Positions 16,651 through 24,895 of a DNA stretch of 64,000 bases are shown here, piece after piece. Under the pieces are notes generated by a model. It worked only from the letters and a program-made list of their open reading frames with translations, was not told the origin of the DNA and did no database searches. The DNA lies in the NCBI RefSeq assembly GCF_000744225.1, contig NZ_JQLN01000005.1, positions 1,697,001 through 1,761,000 of the forward strand, in the 5' to 3' direction. Every line of letters begins with the position of its first letter. Within the stretch, counting starts at the first letter, position 1. Position numbers and translations under genes: made by a program. The stretch is from Kitasatospora mediocidica KCTC 9733 (lineage in GTDB: Bacteria > Actinomycetota > Actinomycetes > Streptomycetales > Streptomycetaceae).

Positions 16651-16669
16651 GCCCGCAGGGAACGGACAC

Positions 16670-16709
16670 GGCTGAGGGCCCCTGCTCCGCGGAGCAGGGG
16701 CCCTCAGCC
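16670..16709. terminator. Bidirectional terminator between upp and the LytR_C gene
   Basis: A perfect 19-bp stem with a 2-nt apex (arms 16670-16688 and 16691-16709) lies between two convergent stops and can serve both genes. Confidence 0.9.
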
Positions 16710-16723
16710 ACGGGTCGTGCGGG

Positions 16724-17479
16724 TCAGCAGCTCCCGGGCCCCGGGGAGGCTGCCGCCGAGGGCTTGAGCGCGTCGGCCAGCGCGGTGGCCGCGGCGGTTG
16801 GGTCGAGCAGGGCGGTGTACGCGTCGCCGACCACGAAGTCGACGCTGGCGTCGGTCCGGGTGTCGGCCATCGAGGCGGCGCCGGCGACCTGTGAGCCGAG
16901 CAGGGTGGCCGCGCCGATGCCGGCCGGTCCGGCGATCAGTTCGGCGGTGCCGGGCAGCTTCTTGTCCAGGGCGGAGGGGGCGTTGCCGACCTTGCCGACG
17001 GTGAAGCCGCGCTTCTTCAGCTCGTCGGCGGTCTTGGCGGCCAGGCCGGCCTTGTCGGTGGCGTTGTAGACGTTCACCGTGACGGTCTGCGGCTGGGGGA
17101 TGGCGCTCGCCGCGGCGACCGGCAGCGGTGCGGCGGAGACGGCCGGGGAGGCCCCTTCCGTCGCGCCGGACGCGGCCGCCGAGGGGGAGGCGGCAGAGGC
17201 GGCGGCCGAGGCCGGGCCGGTGGCGGCGACCGGGGCGGCCAGCGGCTTGCCCGAGGGCTTCGCCGACGCACAGGCCTGCGCGGCGCCGTGCTTGGCCTTG
17301 CCGGTGAAGATGCCGACCAGCTGCACCCCGCCCAGCGCGATCAGCGCGAGGGCGAGCGTCGAGCTGACGACCATCATGATCCGCCGACCGCGCCGAGGCG
17401 GCGGGCCCAGCCGCGGGTAGCTGGTGCCGGTGACCCGGAACTGCTTCCCCTTCAAACCCTGGGGGGTCAACATGCTCAC
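16724..17479 (-). CDS. Membrane-anchored LytR_C domain protein
   Basis: The 251-residue protein has a short basic cytoplasmic part and one membrane helix (about residues 36-58, MMVVSSTLALALIALGGVQLVG). An Ala/Ser/Pro linker of about 60 residues follows, then a LytR_C domain (TVTVNVYNATDKAGLAAKTA...ELKKRGF). LytR_C domains accompany LytR-CpsA-Psr enzymes that attach polymers to the wall, but this protein has no LCP catalytic domain. The GTG at 17479 with GGGGAG at 7 nt is preferred over an ATG at 17473. An AT-rich palindrome lies upstream at 17616. Confidence 0.78.
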   Translation of the reverse strand: MSMLTPQGLKGKQFRVTGTSYPRLGPPPRRGRRIMMVVSSTLALALIALGGVQLVGIFTGKAKHGAAQACASAKPSGKPLAAPVAATGPASAAASAASPSAAASGATEGASPAVSAAPLPVAAASAIPQPQTVTVNVYNATDKAGLAAKTADELKKRGFTVGKVGNAPSALDKKLPGTAELIAGPAGIGAATLLGSQVAGAASMADTRTDASVDFVVGDAYTALLDPTAAATALADALKPSAAASPGPGSC

Positions 17480-17825
17480 AGTCTGTCTCCCCTTGATGGA
17501 AGGGCAGCCTTGGTGGCGGGTGGGAAAGGGGGCCACCGAGGCGGAGAATCCGGAAACCCGGAGCGTGGCGCTGCCGTGGTCAGCAGCCTAGTCCGGTTTG
17601 CGACATGAAGGTAATAAATGATCATCATTTGGCGCATAGGGACACTCGAAAGGGTGTACTGACGACCTGTCCGTCACCCCGTCCGGGTGAGGAGCAGTCA
17701 GCCGACTCCCCCGAACGGCCGTCCCCGGGCCGGGTGGGGCGCCTATGGGACGGTCCCCATGGAGATTCGCCATGAGGACCGCGTTGCGAGGAGGGAAGTG
17801 TGGGGAGGAGGGGAGGGCGGCGGAG
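17480..17825. promoter_or_regulatory. Intergenic region with an AT-rich palindrome
   Basis: These 346 nt precede the LytR_C gene and hold no gene I can support. The palindrome AAATGAT-C-ATCATTT (17616-17630) is striking in such GC-rich DNA and has the 7-1-7 layout seen for Fur-family operators. It is about 137 nt upstream of the start, so it may overlap a promoter. Confidence 0.4.
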
Positions 17826-18122
17826 CTATTCCATTTCGAGCACGCGGGCGTGCAGCACCTGACGCTGCTGCAGGGCGGCGCGCACCGCGCGGTGCAGCCC
17901 GTCCTCCAGGTACAGGTCCCCGTGCCACTTCACCACGTGGGCGAAGAGGTCCCCGTAGAAGGTCGAATCCTCGGCCAGGAGAGTTTCCAGATCCAACTGG
18001 CCCTTGGTGGTCACCAGCTGGTCCAGTCGCACCGGGCGAGGGGCGACGTCCGCCCACTGGCGGGTGCTGGTCCGGCCGTGATCCGGGTACGGCCGCCCGT
18101 TGCCGATGCGCTTGAAGATCAC
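17826..18122 (-). CDS. Conserved small protein (VapB-like in some annotations)
   Basis: A 98-residue protein begins MIFKRIGNGRPYPDHGRTS and contains HGDLYLEDGLHRAVRAAL. Similar streptomycete proteins next to the LytR_C gene are sometimes labelled VapB-family antitoxin. No ribbon-helix-helix or AbrB pattern is obvious, and there is no adjacent PIN-domain toxin, so an antitoxin role is not supported here. The HxxLYLEDGLHR segment recalls ParB/Srx-type folds, but I would not assign one. The gene appears monocistronic and syntenic. Confidence 0.65.
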   Translation of the reverse strand: MIFKRIGNGRPYPDHGRTSTRQWADVAPRPVRLDQLVTTKGQLDLETLLAEDSTFYGDLFAHVVKWHGDLYLEDGLHRAVRAALQQRQVLHARVLEME

Positions 18123-18313
18123 ACGGAAAGCCTACCGTTCCGGCGGGGCGTGGCACAGCAAGCTCGGCGCCCCTCGTTCCGCTCCGGGTGTCCGACCTGC
18201 GTCTATGTCGCGAACAGTGGACGAAGCACCGGTGTGCCGCAGCGCCTTCCGAACGTTCGGAATGGGAGATTACGACGGTTTGATGGTGAATGTCACACCA
18301 GGAGGAGCGCGGG

Positions 18314-19882
18314 ATGCCCGAGCAACCGAACCCCAGCACCGTCCCCGCCCCCGTCCAGGAGATCGCGACCGGTTACGCGTTCAACGGTCCCGCCCTCGAC
18401 CTCGGCGCGGCGATCCAGGACGGTACCGCGTACCCGGCCGCGCAGGTCCGGATCCCGCTCGGCGCCCTGAACCGGCACGGGCTGGTCGCCGGGGCCACCG
18501 GGACGGGCAAGACCAAGACCCTCCAGCTGATCGCCGAACAACTCTCCGCCCAGGGCGTCCCGGTCTTCCTCGCGGACGTCAAGGGGGACGTCTCGGGGAT
18601 CTCCGCGCCCGGCGAGCCGAGCGAGCGGACGGCGGCCCGGGCCGCCGAGGTCGGGCAGCAGTGGACGCCGCAGGGCTGTCCGGTCGAGTTCTACTCGCTC
18701 GGCGGACAGGGCGCCGGCATCCCGATCCGAGCCACCGTCACCAGCTTCGGCCCGCTGCTCCTCGCCAAGGTGCTCGACCTGAACGAGACCCAGGAGGCCT
18801 CCCTCGGGCTGGTCTTCCTCTATGCCGACAAGCACGGCCTGGAGCTCTACGACCTCAAGGACCTCAGCGCGGTGATCTCGCTGCTCACCTCGCCGCAGGG
18901 CAAGGAGGAGCTGAAGGGGATCGGCGGGCTCTCCGCCGCGACGGCCGGGGTGATCCTGCGTTCGCTCGCCCTGCTGGCGGCGGAGGGGGCGGAGGCGTTC
19001 TTCGGCGAACCGGAGTTCGACACCGCCGAGCTTCTGCGCGTTCGGGAGGACGGGCGCGGGGTGGTCTCGGTCCTCGAACTGCCCGCCGTCCAGGACCGGC
19101 CGCGGCTCTTCTCCACCTTCCTGATGTGGCTGCTCGCCGACCTCTACCAGGGGCTGCCGGAGGTCGGCGACCCGGAGAAGCCCAAGCTCGTCTTCTTCTT
19201 CGACGAGGCGCACCTGCTCTTCAAGGGCGCGTCGAAGGCCTTCCTGGAGGCGATCACCCAGACCGTCCGGCTGATCCGCTCGAAGGCGGTCGGGATCTTC
19301 TTCGTCACCCAGACGCCCAAGGACGTCCCGGCCGATGTGCTGGCCCAGCTGGGCAACCGGGTGCAGCACGCGCTGCGGGCCTTCACGCCGGACGACGCCA
19401 AGGCGCTCAAGGCGACCGTCTCGACCTTCCCCCGGTCCGGCTACGACCTGGCGCAGGTGCTGACCCAGCTCGGGACGGGCGAGGCGGTGGTGACGGTGCT
19501 CTCCGAGAAGGGCGCGCCGACGCCGGTGGCGGTGACCCGGCTGCGCGCGCCGCAGTCGCTGATGGGGCCGGTCGCCCCGGACGTGCTGGCGGCGGCGGTG
19601 GATGCCTCGCCGCTGAACGCCCGCTACCGGGACGCCGTCGACCGGGAGTCGGCATACGAGAAGCTGGCGGCCGGGTCCGCGGGTGCGGTGGAGCAGCCCA
19701 AGGAGAAGGAGCAGGGGCAGCCCAAGGAGAAGGAGAAGGAGAAGGAGCACCCGGAGGCGGGCGGGCTGCTCGGCTCGCTGCTCGCCAACCCGACGTTGAA
19801 GTCCTTCGCCCGCTCGGCCGGCACCCAGCTGGGCCGGGAGATCTCCCGCAACCTCTTCGGCACCGCCAAGCGGCGCCGCTAG
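18314..19882 (+). CDS. HerA-like ATPase (DUF853/YjgR family)
   Basis: The 522-residue P-loop ATPase has Walker A GATGTGKT at residues 60-67 and Walker B KLVFFFDEAHLLF near 295-301, with the LADVKGDVSG segment typical of DUF853. Relatives of HerA/FtsK translocate DNA, but YjgR-type proteins have no proven function. After the ATPase core comes a charged Lys/Glu/Gln linker (about residues 455-480) and a C-terminal amphipathic helix (LLGSLLANPTLKSFARSAG). The ATG at 18314 follows AGGAGG. No NurA-like nuclease lies beside it. Confidence 0.82.
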   Translation: MPEQPNPSTVPAPVQEIATGYAFNGPALDLGAAIQDGTAYPAAQVRIPLGALNRHGLVAGATGTGKTKTLQLIAEQLSAQGVPVFLADVKGDVSGISAPGEPSERTAARAAEVGQQWTPQGCPVEFYSLGGQGAGIPIRATVTSFGPLLLAKVLDLNETQEASLGLVFLYADKHGLELYDLKDLSAVISLLTSPQGKEELKGIGGLSAATAGVILRSLALLAAEGAEAFFGEPEFDTAELLRVREDGRGVVSVLELPAVQDRPRLFSTFLMWLLADLYQGLPEVGDPEKPKLVFFFDEAHLLFKGASKAFLEAITQTVRLIRSKAVGIFFVTQTPKDVPADVLAQLGNRVQHALRAFTPDDAKALKATVSTFPRSGYDLAQVLTQLGTGEAVVTVLSEKGAPTPVAVTRLRAPQSLMGPVAPDVLAAAVDASPLNARYRDAVDRESAYEKLAAGSAGAVEQPKEKEQGQPKEKEKEKEHPEAGGLLGSLLANPTLKSFARSAGTQLGREISRNLFGTAKRRR

Positions 19883-19893
19883 CGCTTTACGGC

Positions 19894-21060
19894 CTAGCCG
19901 CGCAGGGCGGCGCCGATCCGGTCCATCGAGGACAGCCGCATCAGCCCGTAGTTGTAGAACTCGACCTCGGGGACGCCCAGCTCCCGCAGCACGGCGATCT
20001 TCGCGGCCAGGTTGGCCGGACCGTCGCAGTCCTGCGCCATCGGACGCAGGATCACCGCCAGGTTGGCCGGCCGGACGCCGTGCAGGGCGAACGCGGCGAC
20101 CTTCTCGCGGACCGCCTCCGGGGTCTTGGCGTAGCCGAGCGTCTCGATCTGGACGCCGGTGGCGGCCAGCGCGGGCAGGTCGATGCCGGAGAGCCAGCCG
20201 GCGCCGGGGCCGCTGCCGTCCATGAAGGTCAGCCGCATGCCGTGCCGCCGGGCCCGCTCGGCCAGCTCGGCGGTGAGCGAGGTGACGGTGGTGGTCCCCG
20301 CGTCGACGTAGGCGGCCAGTGCGCCGTTCGCGAGCTGGTCCAGGGCGGCGGGTTCGGTGGCGGCCTGGTCGTCGGCCAGCCGGCGGCGGATCTCCGCGGC
20401 GACGAACCGGCGGACCTCGGCGGCCGGTACGCCCAGCGCGTCGGCCGTGGCCAGGCAGTGCGGGCAGAAGCAGATCCCGAGCAGCGCCTCGGTCACCGGG
20501 CCGAGCTTCTCGAAGTAGCGCTCGTGGTGGTAGCCGTGCCGCAGGCCGTGGAAGTGCAGCGACTCGGCGCGGATCGCGTCGACGCCGTACCGGGCCAGTT
20601 CGTCCACCAGCGTGCCGGCGTAGGCGCGGACCTCCGGGTTGGCGGGGCAGAGCTCGGTGAGGTGGCGGTCCCCGAAGGCGTTGGCGGGGGAGCAGTCGGG
20701 GTGCTGGAAGCCGAGCCGGTCGTTGTGGCAGAAGACGGTCCAGGCGTGCAGTTTGAGGCCGCGCCGGCGGGTCTCCTCCGAGGCCTCGGCGAACGGGTCG
20801 CGCGCGCCGATCACCGCGGCGGCCCGGGGCACCAGCCGGCGGCCGGCCCAGCGGGCCGGGTCGGGCTGGAAGTACGCCGCGCCGGGCTCCAGATAGCGGA
20901 TCACCCGGTGCGGGTTGTGCGGGAAGACGTCCCGGGCCTCGTGGTAGACCGAGGCGAGGGTGACCGCGCCGACGCCGGCCCGGTCGGTGAGGTTGCCGAA
21001 GAAACCGTCCGCCCCCTCGTCGATCAGGTCGGTGGCGAAAGCGAGGACGGAGGACTGCAC
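19894..21060 (-). CDS. Conserved TIM-barrel-like protein
   Basis: The 388-residue protein has no signal peptide. Its pattern of beta strands and segments such as LKLHAWTVFCHND, VDAIRAESLHFHGLRHGYHHER and CFCPHCLATADALG suggests a TIM barrel related to glycoside-hydrolase-like families, with a Cys-x-Cys-x2-Cys cluster. The terminal part (GVRPANLAVILRPMAQDC, EVEFYNYGLM) looks like a barrel end. No catalytic family was recognised with certainty. The GTG at 21060 has GGAG at 7 nt. It converges on the HerA-like gene with an 11-nt gap. Confidence 0.6.
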   Translation of the reverse strand: MQSSVLAFATDLIDEGADGFFGNLTDRAGVGAVTLASVYHEARDVFPHNPHRVIRYLEPGAAYFQPDPARWAGRRLVPRAAAVIGARDPFAEASEETRRRGLKLHAWTVFCHNDRLGFQHPDCSPANAFGDRHLTELCPANPEVRAYAGTLVDELARYGVDAIRAESLHFHGLRHGYHHERYFEKLGPVTEALLGICFCPHCLATADALGVPAAEVRRFVAAEIRRRLADDQAATEPAALDQLANGALAAYVDAGTTTVTSLTAELAERARRHGMRLTFMDGSGPGAGWLSGIDLPALAATGVQIETLGYAKTPEAVREKVAAFALHGVRPANLAVILRPMAQDCDGPANLAAKIAVLRELGVPEVEFYNYGLMRLSSMDRIGAALRG

Positions 21061-21146
21061 GGCGCGGCTCCGGAGCAGAGGGGGCTGGAGGGGGCAGGGG
21101 GCCCACGGTAGCCGTCTGCTCCGGGTTGGTCTATACCTGTGTGGGC

Positions 21147-21917
21147 TCAGAGACCCAGGTCGTCGAGCTCCTTCAGCAGGTCGGCGCGGGAGCCCGCGGC
21201 CGGCGTGGACTGCGTCGGGAGCGCCGCGTTCTTCGTGCGGCCCTCGCGCGGGCCCTTGGGGGCGCGCGGTTCGCGCGGCGTACGGGTACCGCGCTCGCGG
21301 AACAGCCAGGCTCCGGCGAGGCCGCCGGTCAGGCCGCCGAGGTGGGCGAGCCAGCTGACCCCCGGCGTCCCCGGGACGGCCTCGGTGACCAGGTAGGCGA
21401 ACGAGGCGCCCATCACCAGGCCGATCAGGCTGTCGATCAGGTGGCGGTCGAAGAAGCCGCGCAGCACCACGTAGCCGAAGTAGCCGAAGATCAGCCCGCT
21501 GGCGCCGACCGTCACGACGTCGCCGCGCTCGAAGACCCAGACCGCCAGTCCGCTGGTCAGGGCGATCAGCAGGGTGAGTGCGAGGAACTTCTTGACCCCA
21601 CGGTAGGCCGCCAGGAAGCCGAAGACGAAGAGCGGGCCGGAGTTGCCCTCCAGGTGCTGCCAGCTGACGTGCAGGAAGGGCGCGGTGAACACCTCCGGCA
21701 GTCGGTCCGGCTGGTGGGCGAGGATGCCGAAGCGCTGCACCAGGAGCCCGCTGTCCGACCAGTTGCCGAGCTGGATCGCCCAGATCAGGCAGAGGAACCC
21801 GAACATCACGAAGAACGCCTTGCGGGCCTCCCCGATCAGGAGCGCTTCGGCGCTCTCGGTGCCGCCGGACGCCGCAGCGCGCTGGGTTGCGCCGTGCGGC
21901 CCGTCGATGTCCGCCAT
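21147..21917 (-). CDS. Rhomboid family intramembrane serine protease
   Basis: The 256-residue protein has six hydrophobic segments. Rhomboid landmarks are HVSWQHLEGNS (the HxxxN of TM2), VTVGASGLIFG (catalytic serine GxSG in TM4) and WLAHLGGLTGG (catalytic histidine in TM6). The soluble C-terminus is basic and disordered and ends KELDDLGL. Rhomboids cleave single-pass membrane proteins inside the bilayer; the substrate here is unknown. Position 78 nt from the TIM-barrel gene says little about function. Confidence 0.88.
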   Translation of the reverse strand: MADIDGPHGATQRAAASGGTESAEALLIGEARKAFFVMFGFLCLIWAIQLGNWSDSGLLVQRFGILAHQPDRLPEVFTAPFLHVSWQHLEGNSGPLFVFGFLAAYRGVKKFLALTLLIALTSGLAVWVFERGDVVTVGASGLIFGYFGYVVLRGFFDRHLIDSLIGLVMGASFAYLVTEAVPGTPGVSWLAHLGGLTGGLAGAWLFRERGTRTPREPRAPKGPREGRTKNAALPTQSTPAAGSRADLLKELDDLGL

Positions 21918-22031
21918 GATCGTTCCCCTCCCTGCCGGGTCAGTCCTGAAACTCTAGGCCGGATCGGCCGGATGGGTGACTGTGAGCCTGTCATGGCCGG
22001 ACTGTCGGGGCGAGGCCGTCACGATGAGTAT

Positions 22032-24824
22032 ATGAGTGCTCGTCAGATTGTCACGACTGGGCGGCTGGCCACGATCGCACTGACGGCCTGTGCCGCCCTG
22101 CTGGCCGGGTCGGTCGCCGCACCCGCCGGGGCCGCGTCGGCGGGTGGCGGCCGCGCGGTCCGCACCACTGTCAGTGACCCGGCCCAGTACGTCAACCCGT
22201 TCGTCGGCACCAAGCAGGGGTCCCCGGACTTCGGGAACGGCGGTGGCGCGGGCAACACGTTCCCGGGTGCCACCGCGCCGCTGGGCATGGTCCAGTGGAG
22301 CCCGGACACCGTCGACTACCAGCACGGCGGCTACCAGTACAACGACCAGCGGATCCGCGGATTCAGCCTCACCCACATCTCGGGGGCCGGCTGTGGCGAC
22401 TACGGCAACATCCCCTTCATGCCGGTGCTGGGCAGTGCCCCGGTGGGCCACTCCACTTTCAGCCACGCCCACGAGTCGGCCTCCCCGGGGGCCTACGCGG
22501 TCACCTTCGACAACGGCGTGACCACCGAGCTGGCCGCCACCCAGCGCTCGGGCATCGCCCGGTTCAGCTACCCGGCGGGGCAGACGGCCTCGCTCACCAT
22601 CGACGCGGGCAAGGCGTTCAACAGCGCCTCGGGATCGGTGACGATCGGCTCGGACCGGGTCTCCGGCTACACCGACAGCGGCGGCTTCTGCGGAACCGGC
22701 AATCACTACCGGATCTACTTCACCGCCGTGTTCGACCGTCCGTTCAGCAGCTCCGGCATCGTCTCCGACGGAACCCTGGACACCACCCGGAAGACCGCGA
22801 GCGGGCACACCGAAGGGGTGGCCTCGCAGCCCGACAAGCCGACCGAGGGCGTCGGCGGGAGCACGGGCGCCCAGCGGCGGCAGGCCCGCCCGGTCCACCC
22901 CGAGCTGGCGGAGAGCGCCTCGAACGCGATGGCGCTGGTCTCCTTCGACACCAGCGCCAACCGCTCGGTGACGGCCAAGGTCGGCCTCTCCTTCGTCAGC
23001 GCCGACAACGCCTGGGCCAACCTCACCGCCGAGCAGGGCGGGAACAGCTTCGACCAGGTGAAGGCCGCGAGCCGGGCCGGCTGGAACGACATGCTCGGCC
23101 GGATCGCGGTGGCCGGCGACAACCAGAAGGAACTACGCACCTTCTACACCGCGCTGTACCACGCGACGCTGCACCCCAGCGTGCTGAGCGACGTGGACGG
23201 CCGCTACCCGGGCTTCGACGGCGCGGTGCACACCACCGCCGCCGGGCACGTCCAGTACGCGGACTTCTCCGGCTGGGACGTCTACCGCTCGCAGGTCCAG
23301 CTGCTCGCCCTGCTGGCGCCGCAACAGGCCTCGGACATCGCCCGGTCGGTGCTCGACCAGGGCGCCCGGGCCGGCTACTTCGACCGCTGGACGCTGGCGA
23401 ACGGCCCCACTGCCGTGATGATCGGCGACCCGCTGCCGATCATCGCCTCCGACATCAGCGCGTTCGGCGGGACCGACTTCGACGCCGCCGACCTGGTCCG
23501 CCGCGCGGTGGCCGGCACCCGGGACGCGCGCGAGCGCGGCGGCCTCGCGCCGTACGACGCGGAGGGGTTCGTCGCGGTCGGCACCGACCAGGAGCAGTGG
23601 ACGGCCTCCGACACGCTGGAGTACGCCAGTTCCGACTTCGCCCTCGCCCAGCTGGCCGGGCGGATCGGCGACGCCGACACCCATGACGCCTTCCTGCGCC
23701 GCTCGGCGAACTGGCGCAACCTCTTCAACACCACCAGCCACTACATCCAGCCGCGCAACGCCGACCACAGCTGGCCCAACTTCGACCCCACCTGGCAGGA
23801 CGGCTTCGTCGAGGGCGACAGCGCGCAGTACACCTGGATGGTCCCCTACAACCACCGCGGCCTCTTCGACGCGATCGGTGGCGACGGCGTGGTGACCGGC
23901 CGACTGGACTCCTTCTTCCAGCAGTTCGACGCCGGCCCGAACGCGCCCTACGCGTACATGGGCAACGAGCCCTCCTTCAACACCCCCTGGGCGTACGACT
24001 ACGCGGGCCGCCCGGACCGCACGCAGGACGTGGTGCGGCGGGTGCTGACCTCGTTGTTCTCGGACCTTCCCGACGGCGAACCCGGCAACGACGACCTCGG
24101 CGAGATGTCCTCCTGGGTGGTGTGGGCCTCGCTCGGCATGTACCCGCAGGTCCCGGGCCGTGCCGAACTGGTGCTTGCCAGCCCGCTCTTCCCGCAGATC
24201 ACGATCACCCGCGGCAACGGGGTCTCGATCGACGTCAGCGCGCCGGGCGCCTCGGACACCGTCCGGTACGTGCGCGGGCTGCGCGTCGACGGCGCGGACT
24301 CGCAACGCCCCTGGACGGACGAGGCGCTGGTCACCTCCGGCGGCACGCTGGAGTACACGTTGGCCGCCGACCCCGACCCCGCCTGGGGCCACGCCCGCCA
24401 GGACGCGCCGCCGTCCTTCGACGTCGGCCCGGCCGACCCGCACAGCGGCCCGGTCACCGGCCTGGCCGGCAAGTGCCTGGACGTCGAGGCCGGCAAGACC
24501 ACCGACGGCACCGCCGTTCAGCTCTGGGACTGCAACGGCACCGCCTCACAGCGCTGGACGGTGGCCCCGGACGGGACGTTGCAGGCGCTGGGCAAGTGCC
24601 TGGACATCAGCGGCAGCGATGTGGCCGCCGGTACCAAGGTGCAGCTCTGGACCTGCAACGGCACGGGCGCCCAGCAGTGGTGGCCGCGGGCCGACGGGCC
24701 GCTGCTCAACCCGCCGTCCGGCCGCTGCCTGGACGTCCCGAGCAGCGACTCCACGAGCGGGACCAAGCTGCGGATCTGGGACTGCAACGGCACCGCCGCG
24801 CAGCAGTGGAGGGTGCCCGGCTGA
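22032..24824 (+). CDS. Secreted GH92 alpha-mannosidase with ricin-type lectin domain
   Basis: The 930-residue protein has a signal peptide (about residues 1-37, ending APAGAASA) followed by a GH92 catalytic region. Landmarks are YVNPFVGT, GNTFPGATAPLGMVQWSPDT and the catalytic GNDDLGEMSSW near residue 685. GH92 enzymes are calcium-dependent exo-alpha-mannosidases. The last ~125 residues form a beta-trefoil ricin/CBM13 domain with three QxW-type repeats (QLWDCNGTASQRW, QLWTCNGTGAQQW, RIWDCNGTAAQQW). The ATG at 22032 has only a weak ribosome-binding site, but the signal peptide follows directly. It likely degrades mannose-rich glycans of fungi or soil matter. Confidence 0.93.
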   Translation: MSARQIVTTGRLATIALTACAALLAGSVAAPAGAASAGGGRAVRTTVSDPAQYVNPFVGTKQGSPDFGNGGGAGNTFPGATAPLGMVQWSPDTVDYQHGGYQYNDQRIRGFSLTHISGAGCGDYGNIPFMPVLGSAPVGHSTFSHAHESASPGAYAVTFDNGVTTELAATQRSGIARFSYPAGQTASLTIDAGKAFNSASGSVTIGSDRVSGYTDSGGFCGTGNHYRIYFTAVFDRPFSSSGIVSDGTLDTTRKTASGHTEGVASQPDKPTEGVGGSTGAQRRQARPVHPELAESASNAMALVSFDTSANRSVTAKVGLSFVSADNAWANLTAEQGGNSFDQVKAASRAGWNDMLGRIAVAGDNQKELRTFYTALYHATLHPSVLSDVDGRYPGFDGAVHTTAAGHVQYADFSGWDVYRSQVQLLALLAPQQASDIARSVLDQGARAGYFDRWTLANGPTAVMIGDPLPIIASDISAFGGTDFDAADLVRRAVAGTRDARERGGLAPYDAEGFVAVGTDQEQWTASDTLEYASSDFALAQLAGRIGDADTHDAFLRRSANWRNLFNTTSHYIQPRNADHSWPNFDPTWQDGFVEGDSAQYTWMVPYNHRGLFDAIGGDGVVTGRLDSFFQQFDAGPNAPYAYMGNEPSFNTPWAYDYAGRPDRTQDVVRRVLTSLFSDLPDGEPGNDDLGEMSSWVVWASLGMYPQVPGRAELVLASPLFPQITITRGNGVSIDVSAPGASDTVRYVRGLRVDGADSQRPWTDEALVTSGGTLEYTLAADPDPAWGHARQDAPPSFDVGPADPHSGPVTGLAGKCLDVEAGKTTDGTAVQLWDCNGTASQRWTVAPDGTLQALGKCLDISGSDVAAGTKVQLWTCNGTGAQQWWPRADGPLLNPPSGRCLDVPSSDSTSGTKLRIWDCNGTAAQQWRVPG

Positions 24825-24895
24825 TCCACCGCACCGGCACGGAAAGAGGGGAGCAGGTCCGTTCACACATCACCACAACTCTTGAGAGGACGCAG

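Noticed and set aside
17826..18122. Toxin-antitoxin module
   Set aside because: No toxin-like ORF is adjacent and no antitoxin DNA-binding fold is visible; the label in similar proteins appears to be annotation drift.
18293..21106. A 937-codon open frame on the minus strand
   Set aside because: It runs antisense to the HerA-like ATPase and out of frame through the TIM-barrel gene; it is a GC-driven shadow with no domains.
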